A DNA stretch of 64,000 nt from Saccharicrinis sp963666825 (GTDB lineage Bacteria > Bacteroidota > Bacteroidia > Bacteroidales > Marinilabiliaceae), in the NCBI GenBank assembly GCA_963666825.2, contig OY763044.2, forward strand, positions 4,960,001-5,024,000, written 5' to 3'. Of the stretch, positions 26,654 to 34,704 are shown in pieces (position 1 is the first letter of the stretch; the number at the start of each line of letters is the position of its first letter). The translations under genes were made by a program, and so were the position numbers. The notes beneath the pieces were generated by a model. It was not told where the DNA came from. It ran no database searches and saw nothing but the letters and a program-made list of their open reading frames with translations.

Positions 26654-27430
26654 TTATAAAGCGACTAATAATTTTTTAATTTCTCCTGAAGAGGTCAAAG
26701 CTTCAACCAATTCAATTGGAGTATTATACAAATCAGATAAGGCATCAGCTTTTAAAACTTCTTCAGTATTACCAATTGATGAAACAGTACCATTTTTAAG
26801 CATGATTACTTTATCTGCAAAATGAAATGCCTGTTCAGGCGAATGCGTGTTCATAATAACTCCGTAGCCCTGCTTTTTCAATTTGTGTGCCACTTTCATG
26901 ACATGGAGACTGTTACCCATGTCTAAATTAGCAGTTGGTTCGTCCATGGCAATAAATTTTGGTTGCTGTGCCATTGCCCTTGCTATAAGGACTAATTGCT
27001 TTTCTCCACCACTAATTTTTGAGAAATTTTTATAAGTCAACTTTTCTGCTCCAAGTACTTTTAAACAATGATATGCTATTTCTTTATTTCTTTTGTTTGG
27101 TTTACCAATAAAACCATTAGTATGAATGTATTGTCCCATTAGAACAACATCTATAACTGAATATGGAAAAGGTGTGCTATGTGCCTGTGGAACATAGCTG
27201 ATATAACTTGCAATTTGTTTATGTGTATGATGTTTAATTGGTTTATCATGGTAAAATATACTTCCGTTAATTGAAGGTAATAAACCTAATATAGTTTTAA
27301 ATAAAGTAGTTTTACCTGTACCATTTTTACCTAATATACATGTTAATTCACCTTTGTAAATCATCAAATTAACATCTGAAAGCACTACTTTGCTTCCATA
27401 TCCGCAGCTTAAATCTTTTAGCTTTATCAT
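26654..27430 (-). CDS. FecE/BtuD-type ABC importer ATPase
   Basis: 258 residues, the ATPase partner of the FecCD permease encoded one base upstream. Walker A GKNGTGKT, signature ISGGEKQ, Walker B FIAMDEPTANLD and the NTHSPEQ switch are intact. Length and sequence fit ATPases of Fe-siderophore, heme, cobalamin or MolC-type importers. It powers uptake across the inner membrane together with the permease and the secreted binding protein. Confidence 0.95.
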   Translation of the reverse strand: MIKLKDLSCGYGSKVVLSDVNLMIYKGELTCILGKNGTGKTTLFKTILGLLPSINGSIFYHDKPIKHHTHKQIASYISYVPQAHSTPFPYSVIDVVLMGQYIHTNGFIGKPNKRNKEIAYHCLKVLGAEKLTYKNFSKISGGEKQLVLIARAMAQQPKFIAMDEPTANLDMGNSLHVMKVAHKLKKQGYGVIMNTHSPEQAFHFADKVIMLKNGTVSSIGNTEEVLKADALSDLYNTPIELVEALTSSGEIKKLLVAL

Positions 27431-27431
27431 A

Positions 27432-28445
27432 TCAGTTTTTTTTCGATGATTTCATTAAAATAAAAATAAAGAAAGGTGCACCTATTAAAGAGGTTGTGAT
27501 ACCTAATGGTATTTCCATGCTGGTTATCGAACGACTAAAGTCATCAACTGTTAGAAGAAATATTCCTCCTATAAAAAACGATGCAGGTAATAATACTATG
27601 TTTTTTGAGCCTGTTAACATACGAGCAATGTGTGGTATTACTAATCCAACCCATCCAATAATACCACTTATACTTACTGCAGAAGCCGTCATTATTGTGG
27701 CTATTCCAATTACTATGAATCTTAGTCTGTCAACATTTATTCCCATTGTTTTAGCTTCTTCATCACCAAAAGAAAGCATATCCAGTTTCCAACCTGAAAC
27801 TGTAAGAATAACTAAACCGATTAGTGCTATAATTCCAATAAAATATAAGTCATTCATTTCTATGTCAGATAAACCACCCATAAGCCAATATACTATTGAG
27901 GGCAAAGTATCATCAGGATCAGCAATATATTTAAGCATAGAAATTAAAGCTGTAAAAACAGTGGCTACAATCATACCTGAAAGTATTAGAGTAAGACATT
28001 TTTCATGCTTTTTTCCAGTACTTAAGCTAATAAAGTATACAGCTAATACAGCACCAATACCAAATACAAAAGATGATACTTGTAACATAAAGAGGCTCAT
28101 ACCCAAAATTATAGCTAATGCAGCACCAAATCCTGCCCCGGCAGATACACCAAGTATAGAAGGTGAGACCATTGGGTTTCTGAACATTCCCTGATAAGTT
28201 GCTCCGGTCAAAGAAAGCGTTCCACCTACAAGAAAAGCAGCAATTATCCTGGGAAAACGAATATCTATTAATACTATTTTTACTTGAGTTGATACTTCTG
28301 CCTTTGATGAAAAACATGATATTATTAAAGTCCAAATATCACTTATTGAAATACTAAATCTTCCTATTAATAAGGAAATTAGTATTATCGTTATACTCAA
28401 TAATGAGAGGATAATAAATATCGATATGTTTGACTTTTTATGCAT
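27432..28445 (-). CDS. FecCD/BtuC-type ABC importer permease
   Basis: 337 residues with about ten membrane helices, the FecCD family. Typical motifs include IRFPRIIAAFLVGG-like RFPRIIAAFLVGG, GATYQGMFRNP, the GVSAGAGFGA turn and GWVGLVIPHIAR near the ATPase-coupling loop. Homodimeric permeases of this family move metal chelates, heme, cobalamin, or molybdate/tungstate (the MolB type). It sits 5 bases after the binding-protein gene. Confidence 0.95.
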   Translation of the reverse strand: MHKKSNISIFIILSLLSITIILISLLIGRFSISISDIWTLIISCFSSKAEVSTQVKIVLIDIRFPRIIAAFLVGGTLSLTGATYQGMFRNPMVSPSILGVSAGAGFGAALAIILGMSLFMLQVSSFVFGIGAVLAVYFISLSTGKKHEKCLTLILSGMIVATVFTALISMLKYIADPDDTLPSIVYWLMGGLSDIEMNDLYFIGIIALIGLVILTVSGWKLDMLSFGDEEAKTMGINVDRLRFIVIGIATIMTASAVSISGIIGWVGLVIPHIARMLTGSKNIVLLPASFFIGGIFLLTVDDFSRSITSMEIPLGITTSLIGAPFFIFILMKSSKKN

Positions 28446-28450
28446 TAATA

Positions 28451-29440
28451 TTAAAATAAAGAGTTGAATTCAAGGTCAGTTAAGTTGTACTTATAAAAAA
28501 GCTGATAAAAGGTTTTTACCTGTGTTTTCATTTGTTCTTTTGATAGGTTATAAAAAATATGACTCAACCATATTACTCCCAGAATCCTGTTTACTGTAGG
28601 TGGATGATCAAACCATCCGAATGGCTTTGACGGAACCTTATAAATCTTTTTGTTTTTTACGGCAGTAATGTTTTGCCAAATTTCATCGGTTTTTATGTTA
28701 CTGTATGCATTTTTATCAGCCTTAAAACCTGCTGTAAATATATAATCAGGATTCCATTCAATGATTTGTTCCATATTTACGTTGGCATGGCCACCGTTTG
28801 GTATACTAATTTTGGCTACATTATTTAAATTAAGGTAGTCTAATACTTCGGTGTGTTTTGAACCTGATGGATCAGTCATCATCCCGGAACCTCCTATTGT
28901 ATAGTATATTCCAATTTCGGGAGACCTGTTTTCTTGCATTAATTTTTCACTCTGCCTGTAAATAGAATTTAGGAAAGTAATACATGCTTCACATGATTCA
29001 TTTTGTGGAAGAATACTACTTAAAAATTTATATGTATCAGACAATTTTGAAATGGATAAATCAATAATAACAACAGGGATTTTAGTTCGAGTCTGTAACT
29101 TATTAAAACGATCAAAATTATCAGAATTGATAATAGTACCCGCAATTATTACCTGTGGATTATTGATTAAAACACTTTCAATGTTTTTGATATCTACCTC
29201 AGGCAGCTTATTATACTCATCTGAGATGTATTTAAATTTTTTGCTTCCGGGTATTATTGCTTTAGCAGCCATAATATTTTGTACTACAGGGAACAAAAGG
29301 ATAGAAGTTTTTGAATCGTATGGTAATATACGTTCAATATTGTCAGGAATAGTAATATTTCTTCCTGCCATATCTTTAATATTTATGGCTGATAATGAAA
29401 ATGTTACTAATGTGAATATAATTATGATTAAAGTTTTCAT
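28451..29440 (-). CDS. BtuF/MolA-type secreted substrate-binding protein of the ABC importer
   Basis: About 329 residues from the ATG at 29440 (MKTLIIIIFTLVTFSLSA signal peptide); the longer reading frame start at 29494 is unlikely because it would put 18 residues before the signal. Class III binding-protein features are DMAGRNITIP at the start, GGHANVNMEQIIEWNPDYIF, and a C-terminal PSKPFGWFDHPPTVNR stretch. The last motif occurs in a subgroup often annotated as iron(III) or molybdate/tungstate binding; I cannot separate these. It delivers substrate to the FecCD permease. Confidence 0.88.
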   Translation of the reverse strand: MKTLIIIIFTLVTFSLSAINIKDMAGRNITIPDNIERILPYDSKTSILLFPVVQNIMAAKAIIPGSKKFKYISDEYNKLPEVDIKNIESVLINNPQVIIAGTIINSDNFDRFNKLQTRTKIPVVIIDLSISKLSDTYKFLSSILPQNESCEACITFLNSIYRQSEKLMQENRSPEIGIYYTIGGSGMMTDPSGSKHTEVLDYLNLNNVAKISIPNGGHANVNMEQIIEWNPDYIFTAGFKADKNAYSNIKTDEIWQNITAVKNKKIYKVPSKPFGWFDHPPTVNRILGVIWLSHIFYNLSKEQMKTQVKTFYQLFYKYNLTDLEFNSLF

Positions 29441-29465
29441 TATAAATAATTTGTATGTAATGTAT

Positions 29466-30656
29466 TTATACCGTTTTAAAATTTTGATATGCAATTTCGC
29501 TTAAATGTTCTTTTAAATAGGGTAGAGATAATGATCGTAATTTGTCCCATCCAACCCATTGAAATTTATTATTTCCAGAGAACAAAGTATCGGAGGAAAT
29601 ATGAGTTGTACCGCATCTTTGAATAATTGTTTTTATTTCTTTGCTAAATAGATGGTTGGCCATAATAATGGCTTGTAATCTTGCATTTTTCTTTGCTAAA
29701 AGGAAATGGCATGTTATCGGATTTCCATCCTGAGTTTTTATGATGTCAATCTTATTACGAACATCACTTCTGATAAATAAACTGGCAAATTGATGTACAA
29801 TACTAATGGGGAGTGTATTATCATTACTAGTGGCCATGTTTTTAATGATATAAGAAAAGTGCTGCTTATCTTCAACATTTTCAGCATATTTAGCTATAGC
29901 TTCTTCTCCGAATTTAGCATACCAATGGAGCATTATGTTGAATCCAAAATGATCACGGTGATTTTTTCCCATTTGCATGATAGTTCCTGCAAATTCTGGA
30001 GATAATAAATCACTCCATTTTTCAGGTAAATCAATATTGATATCTTTGGTTTTATCATGTATCATTACCATCTCCTCAACAGCAAACGGATGATAGTAAT
30101 GATCTTTATCAATGATGTTAGTTTCACTAAATACTTTTCCTTTTTTAATATTAAAAGCTGAATTTTGATAATAACCTGATGTAACAAATTTTTCAACAAA
30201 TTGCTGAGTCATTAATGAACTAAAACCTTTACCAATAAAGATGTCAGGTAAATCATCAGCCGATTGACAAACGGCTAAATAATTCTGAAATTCCTTTTTT
30301 GTATGTTTAGGGAAAATATTGATATTAAGTTTTATACCTTCTTTTTTAGCTTTCTTTTCCAATTCAGTAATAAAATCATTTTGCCATAAAAAATTTACAT
30401 AACCAGCAATATTTACAGCATCGGGTTTTATTAATTTATTACGCATCTTAGTATAACAACAAGGATATTGAGATGCTCTTTTAATAGTTCTTTCTAAACC
30501 AAATTTTAGTGCATTTAGAGGTATATTTGCATTAATAGCTAATAACTGAAGGGTTGTATCATCTTTTATGTATTTGTTAAAAGAATAAAGCTGTTCGGCG
30601 CATTCAGGAACATTTTTTAAAAGCTCTTTAATGTTTGTATTTTGTTGTAAATGCAT
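29466..30656 (-). CDS. Second signal-less iron-binding-protein-like protein with N-terminal ScdA_N-like domain
   Basis: 396 residues, a divergent paralogue of the protein at 25448-26635. Residues 1-60 (NIKELLKNVPECAEQLYSF) match the small helical domain pattern. The rest resembles AfuA/FbpA binding proteins (LPEKWSDLLSPEFAG, HLFSKEIKTI, QWVGWDKL). YPCCYTKMRN near residue 65 resembles the PC-containing stretch of the paralogue and may bind metal. No signal peptide is visible. It lies between the TonB receptor (3-base gap) and the secreted binding protein. Role inferred: cytosolic ligand reception. Confidence 0.72.
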   Translation of the reverse strand: MHLQQNTNIKELLKNVPECAEQLYSFNKYIKDDTTLQLLAINANIPLNALKFGLERTIKRASQYPCCYTKMRNKLIKPDAVNIAGYVNFLWQNDFITELEKKAKKEGIKLNINIFPKHTKKEFQNYLAVCQSADDLPDIFIGKGFSSLMTQQFVEKFVTSGYYQNSAFNIKKGKVFSETNIIDKDHYYHPFAVEEMVMIHDKTKDINIDLPEKWSDLLSPEFAGTIMQMGKNHRDHFGFNIMLHWYAKFGEEAIAKYAENVEDKQHFSYIIKNMATSNDNTLPISIVHQFASLFIRSDVRNKIDIIKTQDGNPITCHFLLAKKNARLQAIIMANHLFSKEIKTIIQRCGTTHISSDTLFSGNNKFQWVGWDKLRSLSLPYLKEHLSEIAYQNFKTV

Positions 30657-30659
30657 ATT

Positions 30660-32921
30660 TTAAAAATTAAAGGTTAAGAAAACTCTAATATCACGTCCTT
30701 CACTGCGGATATATGACTGATAGCTGTAATACTCCTTATTTAGAAGATTATTAATGGCTATATTCAATGAGGGTTTAGTTTTTACGTTTGGTAAATTCAT
30801 ACCTAGATTACATCCTAGAAGGAAGTATTGCGGCGTGGCGTATTGATACTCTCCCAAACGTGTTTGTTCTGAATAATACACCGACCTTATAGTTGTATGT
30901 ATTTGTATATCATTGTTAAAAGAGAAATTGTAATTTAAATCACTTTTAATGTTAATAGGAGGTACATAATCAAGAGGGTCTCCTTCATTAAATAATCCTT
31001 TGGTTTCCGTTATATCAGTGCCATTTAAATAAGCCATGCCTATACGCACTACAATTTTGTCGTTACTGGATAATATACCATTGTATTTTAAATTTAGATT
31101 AGCTTCTCCACCAAACATTCTTGTTTCACCAATATTGACATATGTATAATTGGTTCCAGGTAATCCTCTTTTTTCTTCCTTAGTTATCATATCATTCATG
31201 AACCAAATAAATGGACTTAGTTCAAAATCAGTATATTTTGATTTGTATTGATAGCTCAAATCAAAGCTGTAACAGTATTCAGGTTCTAAATCTGGATTTC
31301 CAAACAGGATACCATTAGAGGTATAGTTATCTGTATACATTTCTGTCGTTTCAGGCATTCTAAAGGATCTGGCCAGGTTAAGTTTTACTTTTGATTTTGA
31401 TTGAATATTAAATAGAAGCGATAAGTTACCGCTAATAGCATTTTTCTTATCATTTCTTCCTTCACTTAGTTCAGTACTATGTACTTCTCCCTCGTAAACA
31501 GAAGCGTAGTTGTAACGTATCCCAAGAATTCCTTTCGTTCTGTTTGAAAATTTGTATTCATTATTGACAAAGATTCCAGATGAGATAGAATGCGCGTTAT
31601 GACTTACTCTGTTCTCGTAAGAAATATCTTCGATATAATCGATAAAATCTGTTGGAGTCGAAATATGAAAACTATACCATTCTGCACCAGTTGTAATTTT
31701 ATAAAATTCGTTTACATCAATATTTCCTTTAATAAGCGAACCATAATAATAATCTGAAAAGTTTGTGGTTTCAACATATGATATTTTGTAGCCTGCTGCA
31801 GCAAAGTACTTTTTTACTAAAATCCTGTTTTCATCAGAATAAAATCCATTAATTTCAGCGTTGCTGAATATTCCTAATTTACCTTTCGAATACTTTAAAG
31901 AATAGTTGTTGGAATTTTCCTTTTTAGTTTGAATCCGCATATATTGGGTACCATTGAAACCAACGGGCTTGCCCCATGGTCCTCCTTCATGAATATCAAC
32001 GCTAAGTACAATTTTTTCAAGATCAGAAAGTTTATATCCCGTTGTAATAAAGAAGTCTTTATCTGTATAAAAACTGTTTTCAGCAATTGAACCATCAGGA
32101 TATTTAAAATTATCAGCGTCTCTGTATCTAAAGCCTGCTTTAATTGCAAATTTTCCGTTACTCCAGCCTCCACAGCCTAAAAGATTTTGTTCTTTGTTTA
32201 CAGAGCCATAACCGGTAGTAATTTTTGCATTAAATTTATTTTGTTTAAAAGGTGATTTATCAATTAAATTTATGATACCCCCCATTGCACTGACACCATA
32301 AATTACAGAAGCAGCTCCTTTTTCGATTTCAATACGTTCCAGGTCATAAACGTTAATAGTATGCGACATAACACCTGCCGGGTATGAACTAAACCGTCTG
32401 TTTCCATTCCTCAATACTAAAATCCGGTTACCAGACATGCCTCGTAATGTCAGTGGTGCCTGGTAACCTGATTTATTAGTAAAACCAGCTTTAGTTTGAA
32501 GTATCTGATTTACACTTTGAGGATTTAATTGCGTCATTTCCTTTTTATTTGTAGAAAAAGCAGAAACAGCGCTTTTGTTTTCAATTGATTGTTGGGATAC
32601 AATTGCAACTTCGTTAAGTTGAAATTGATCAGGATTTAAAATAAACTTCGGATTAGTTGTATGTTTATTTAGTAAAAATGTATCAGTTATATATCCTAAT
32701 GATCTGATAAGTAATTTTTTATTTCTGTTAAAATCTTTAAGCTTTAATTCAAAGTATCCCAATGAATCACATGTAGTTCCTAAGCCATCAAAGGTTGATA
32801 CTGTAGCATACGAAATAGCATTTCCATTTGTACTTAAAACAGTACCATGAAATGCTGTTTGAGCATTTATTATATTAATAATCAATAGAAGGCAATTTGT
32901 GAAAATCAGGAATCTTAGCAT
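30660..32921 (-). CDS. TonB-dependent outer-membrane receptor of the uptake operon
   Basis: 753 residues: signal peptide (cleaved after INAQ), a carboxypeptidase-regulatory-like domain (about 22-105), plug (about 115-225, with LTLRGMSGNRILVL and GAASVIYGVSAMGGIINL), and a 22-strand barrel ending in FLTFNF. FRMPETTEMY and GNPDLEPE in the barrel resemble the FRAP/NPDL pair of heme and cobalamin-type receptors, but NPDLxPE alone is widespread. It follows the lipoprotein gene by 12 bases. It imports the ligand into the periplasm. Confidence 0.93.
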   Translation of the reverse strand: MLRFLIFTNCLLLIINIINAQTAFHGTVLSTNGNAISYATVSTFDGLGTTCDSLGYFELKLKDFNRNKKLLIRSLGYITDTFLLNKHTTNPKFILNPDQFQLNEVAIVSQQSIENKSAVSAFSTNKKEMTQLNPQSVNQILQTKAGFTNKSGYQAPLTLRGMSGNRILVLRNGNRRFSSYPAGVMSHTINVYDLERIEIEKGAASVIYGVSAMGGIINLIDKSPFKQNKFNAKITTGYGSVNKEQNLLGCGGWSNGKFAIKAGFRYRDADNFKYPDGSIAENSFYTDKDFFITTGYKLSDLEKIVLSVDIHEGGPWGKPVGFNGTQYMRIQTKKENSNNYSLKYSKGKLGIFSNAEINGFYSDENRILVKKYFAAAGYKISYVETTNFSDYYYGSLIKGNIDVNEFYKITTGAEWYSFHISTPTDFIDYIEDISYENRVSHNAHSISSGIFVNNEYKFSNRTKGILGIRYNYASVYEGEVHSTELSEGRNDKKNAISGNLSLLFNIQSKSKVKLNLARSFRMPETTEMYTDNYTSNGILFGNPDLEPEYCYSFDLSYQYKSKYTDFELSPFIWFMNDMITKEEKRGLPGTNYTYVNIGETRMFGGEANLNLKYNGILSSNDKIVVRIGMAYLNGTDITETKGLFNEGDPLDYVPPINIKSDLNYNFSFNNDIQIHTTIRSVYYSEQTRLGEYQYATPQYFLLGCNLGMNLPNVKTKPSLNIAINNLLNKEYYSYQSYIRSEGRDIRVFLTFNF

Positions 32922-32933
32922 TATTTTAATTAT

Positions 32934-33626
32934 TTATTCGCTTATAACTTGCCAATGAACAATAGTTTGTTTTTCGTTTGGTTTAGCAGGTTTATAGGTT
33001 CTAACCATGAATTTTACATAGGCACCTTCTGAAGTTCTGATTAAATAGACAGGTTGTACTTCTTCCTCAGTCATTCCATCTGGAATTTCTAATACTCCAC
33101 TTCTAAAATCACGTCCAATTACACACTCATCTATAGCTGCAAACAAGCCCTCTCTTTCGTAAAAACCTGTTTCTTCATCTTTGTAGTTAGAATAATCAAT
33201 TACAGGATCATAAGCTAATTGATCAATCATGTCAGAAGTGATTGTTGTTAGATTTGTGAAAAATTCTAAACCTTCGCCAATTTTACATCCTTGTGTAGAA
33301 GAGGATAGGAGCATTGCAGGACATCCTTCATTTTGCAAATCACCTTTGTCGTCGTAATAGTATGACTTAACAACATAAAAATCGATATCATATGGAAAGT
33401 CGTCTACTTCTTCCATATATTCATAGTCAAGATCTGTTTCTGTAGACTTACATTCACTATGAACAAAATCCATCCCTGCACCCCAAACATTAATACTTGG
33501 TGATCGTTCCAGGTAATACTCTTTAACAGGATAGTCTCCTTGAACAATTGTTTTTTTAGATTCATCATCCTCGCATGATGTATTCAATGTTATTAATAAG
33601 ATTAATGGTAAAAAATACTTTTTCAT
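32934..33626 (-). CDS. HmuY-like surface lipoprotein, first gene of the uptake operon
   Basis: 230 residues with a lipoprotein signal (LITLNTSC). The C-terminal half (PVYLIRTSEGAYVKFMV, then KQTIVHWQV) resembles the last strands of HmuY-family heme-binding lipoproteins, which is weak support. Four cysteines after the lipobox (in HSEC, EGC, QGC and DEC contexts) could form disulfides or bind metal. Lipoproteins of this type sit on the cell surface and pass ligand to the TonB receptor encoded next. HmuY identity is uncertain; the operon lacks the CobN-like hmuS found in P. gingivalis hmu. Confidence 0.6.
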   Translation of the reverse strand: MKKYFLPLILLITLNTSCEDDESKKTIVQGDYPVKEYYLERSPSINVWGAGMDFVHSECKSTETDLDYEYMEEVDDFPYDIDFYVVKSYYYDDKGDLQNEGCPAMLLSSSTQGCKIGEGLEFFTNLTTITSDMIDQLAYDPVIDYSNYKDEETGFYEREGLFAAIDECVIGRDFRSGVLEIPDGMTEEEVQPVYLIRTSEGAYVKFMVRTYKPAKPNEKQTIVHWQVISE

Positions 33627-33865
33627 ACTACTGTTTTTTTAAGTTTTATAAATATTCTTTCGTTATCTCAAAACAGATAACGTGCCATAGCGAAAAGAGA
33701 ATATTCTTATTATAGGTAAAACGGTTGATTAATTAAAGTAAATCAATCATATAAAAAATTTATAAAATTAAATGCGTGGAAAGTCGAATCTTACAAATAT
33801 GTAGGATTTTTAAATTAAGATCTACAATATTGTATTATTAGGTAACTAAAAATTACTTAAAACAG
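33627..33865 (-). promoter_or_regulatory. Leader region of the nine-gene operon with a nested hairpin
   Basis: About 240 gene-free bases upstream of the operon. CGTTATCT (33661-33668) and AGATAACG (33675-33682) form a perfect 8-bp stem with a 6-base loop, inside imperfect outer arms AATATTCTTTCG (33651-33662) and a CGAAA...GAATATT segment (33691-33705). No cobalamin riboswitch box, Fur box or U-tract was seen. The structure may be a regulator-binding site or a leader element. A CATATTTG near 33795 resembles a -7 element only weakly. Confidence 0.4.
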
Positions 33866-33870
33866 AATGC

Positions 33871-33906
33871 AAAAAGGGCTGTAATTATTGAAAATTACAA
33901 CCCTTT
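33871..33906 (-). terminator. Rho-independent terminator after the two-component system
   Basis: On the minus strand AAAGGGTTGTAATT pairs with AATTACAGCCCTTT (one wobble pair) around a 6-base loop and is followed by a short T run. It lies about 45 bases beyond the stop of the LytTR regulator. Confidence 0.8.
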
Positions 33907-33948
33907 GAAATTAGAATTATGATGTAAAATTGAATGAATGAATACATA

Positions 33949-34704
33949 TTAATTATTAACAAGCCATTTTTTTAATAAAGAAACTCTTGCCTTACTTACA
34001 ATTATCCGCTCTTTAGTAGGTACTTTTAAATTGATTGAAAGTCGATTTCCGAACCACACAACTACTTCTTTAACAGCTTTATGTGAAATGATAAATTGTC
34101 TGTTCGCTCTGAAAAATTCCGAAGGATCCAGTTTTGACATTACTGTATCCAAAGATGATTCTACCGGCCATTCTTCGGCTTCAAGTGTGTGAAGAGTTAC
34201 ATTTTCATTTTCTGTATAAAAGTAGGCTATTTGAGCTGTAGGAATAGGAATTAATTTATCACGATATTTGATTAACAGTGTTTTAGTATATTCATTTGTA
34301 TCAGAAATAAAGTTATTCATCCTTTTTGCATAACTCTCCAGATCGGTATTTGAAAAGTTTTTAAGCTTGTTTAAAGCACGCTGTACGTTTTCAGGTTCAA
34401 TAGGCTTTAGTAAATAATCTATACTGTTTACCTTAAAAGCTTCCAATGCATAACTATCATATGCTGTTGTAAATATTACCGGACATGATATTTCAACCGA
34501 TTTAAAAATGGCAAAGGATTCACCATCTGCAAGTTGAATATCCATAAAAACTAAATCAGGTAATTCATTATTCTGAAAATATTTGACTGAAGATTGAATA
34601 CTATCTAATACAGCGACAACTTCAAGATTTGGTTCTAATTCCTGAAGTATTGCTTTAAGGTTTTTTACTGCAACAACTTCGTCTTCAATTATTACTGCTC
34701 TCAT
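33949..34704 (-). CDS. LytTR-family response regulator
   Basis: 251 residues: a receiver with phospho-acceptor D55 (VFMDIQLADG) and the KPI(E) lysine near residue 105, then a LytTR DNA-binding domain from about 140 (FYTENENVTLHTL, FFRANRQFIISHKAV). Such regulators bind pairs of direct repeats upstream of targets. It overlaps the histidine kinase gene by 20 bases, so the two form a pair. Candidate targets are the adjacent DUF4353 gene or the VTC-domain operon, but this is only proximity. Confidence 0.93.
   Translation of the reverse strand: MRAVIIEDEVVAVKNLKAILQELEPNLEVVAVLDSIQSSVKYFQNNELPDLVFMDIQLADGESFAIFKSVEISCPVIFTTAYDSYALEAFKVNSIDYLLKPIEPENVQRALNKLKNFSNTDLESYAKRMNNFISDTNEYTKTLLIKYRDKLIPIPTAQIAYFYTENENVTLHTLEAEEWPVESSLDTVMSKLDPSEFFRANRQFIISHKAVKEVVVWFGNRLSINLKVPTKERIIVSKARVSLLKKWLVNN

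Noticed and set aside
33627..33865. Cobalamin riboswitch or Fur box before the uptake operon
   Set aside because: No B12-box, GCCACTG core or typical Fur dyad found in the leader on the minus strand.
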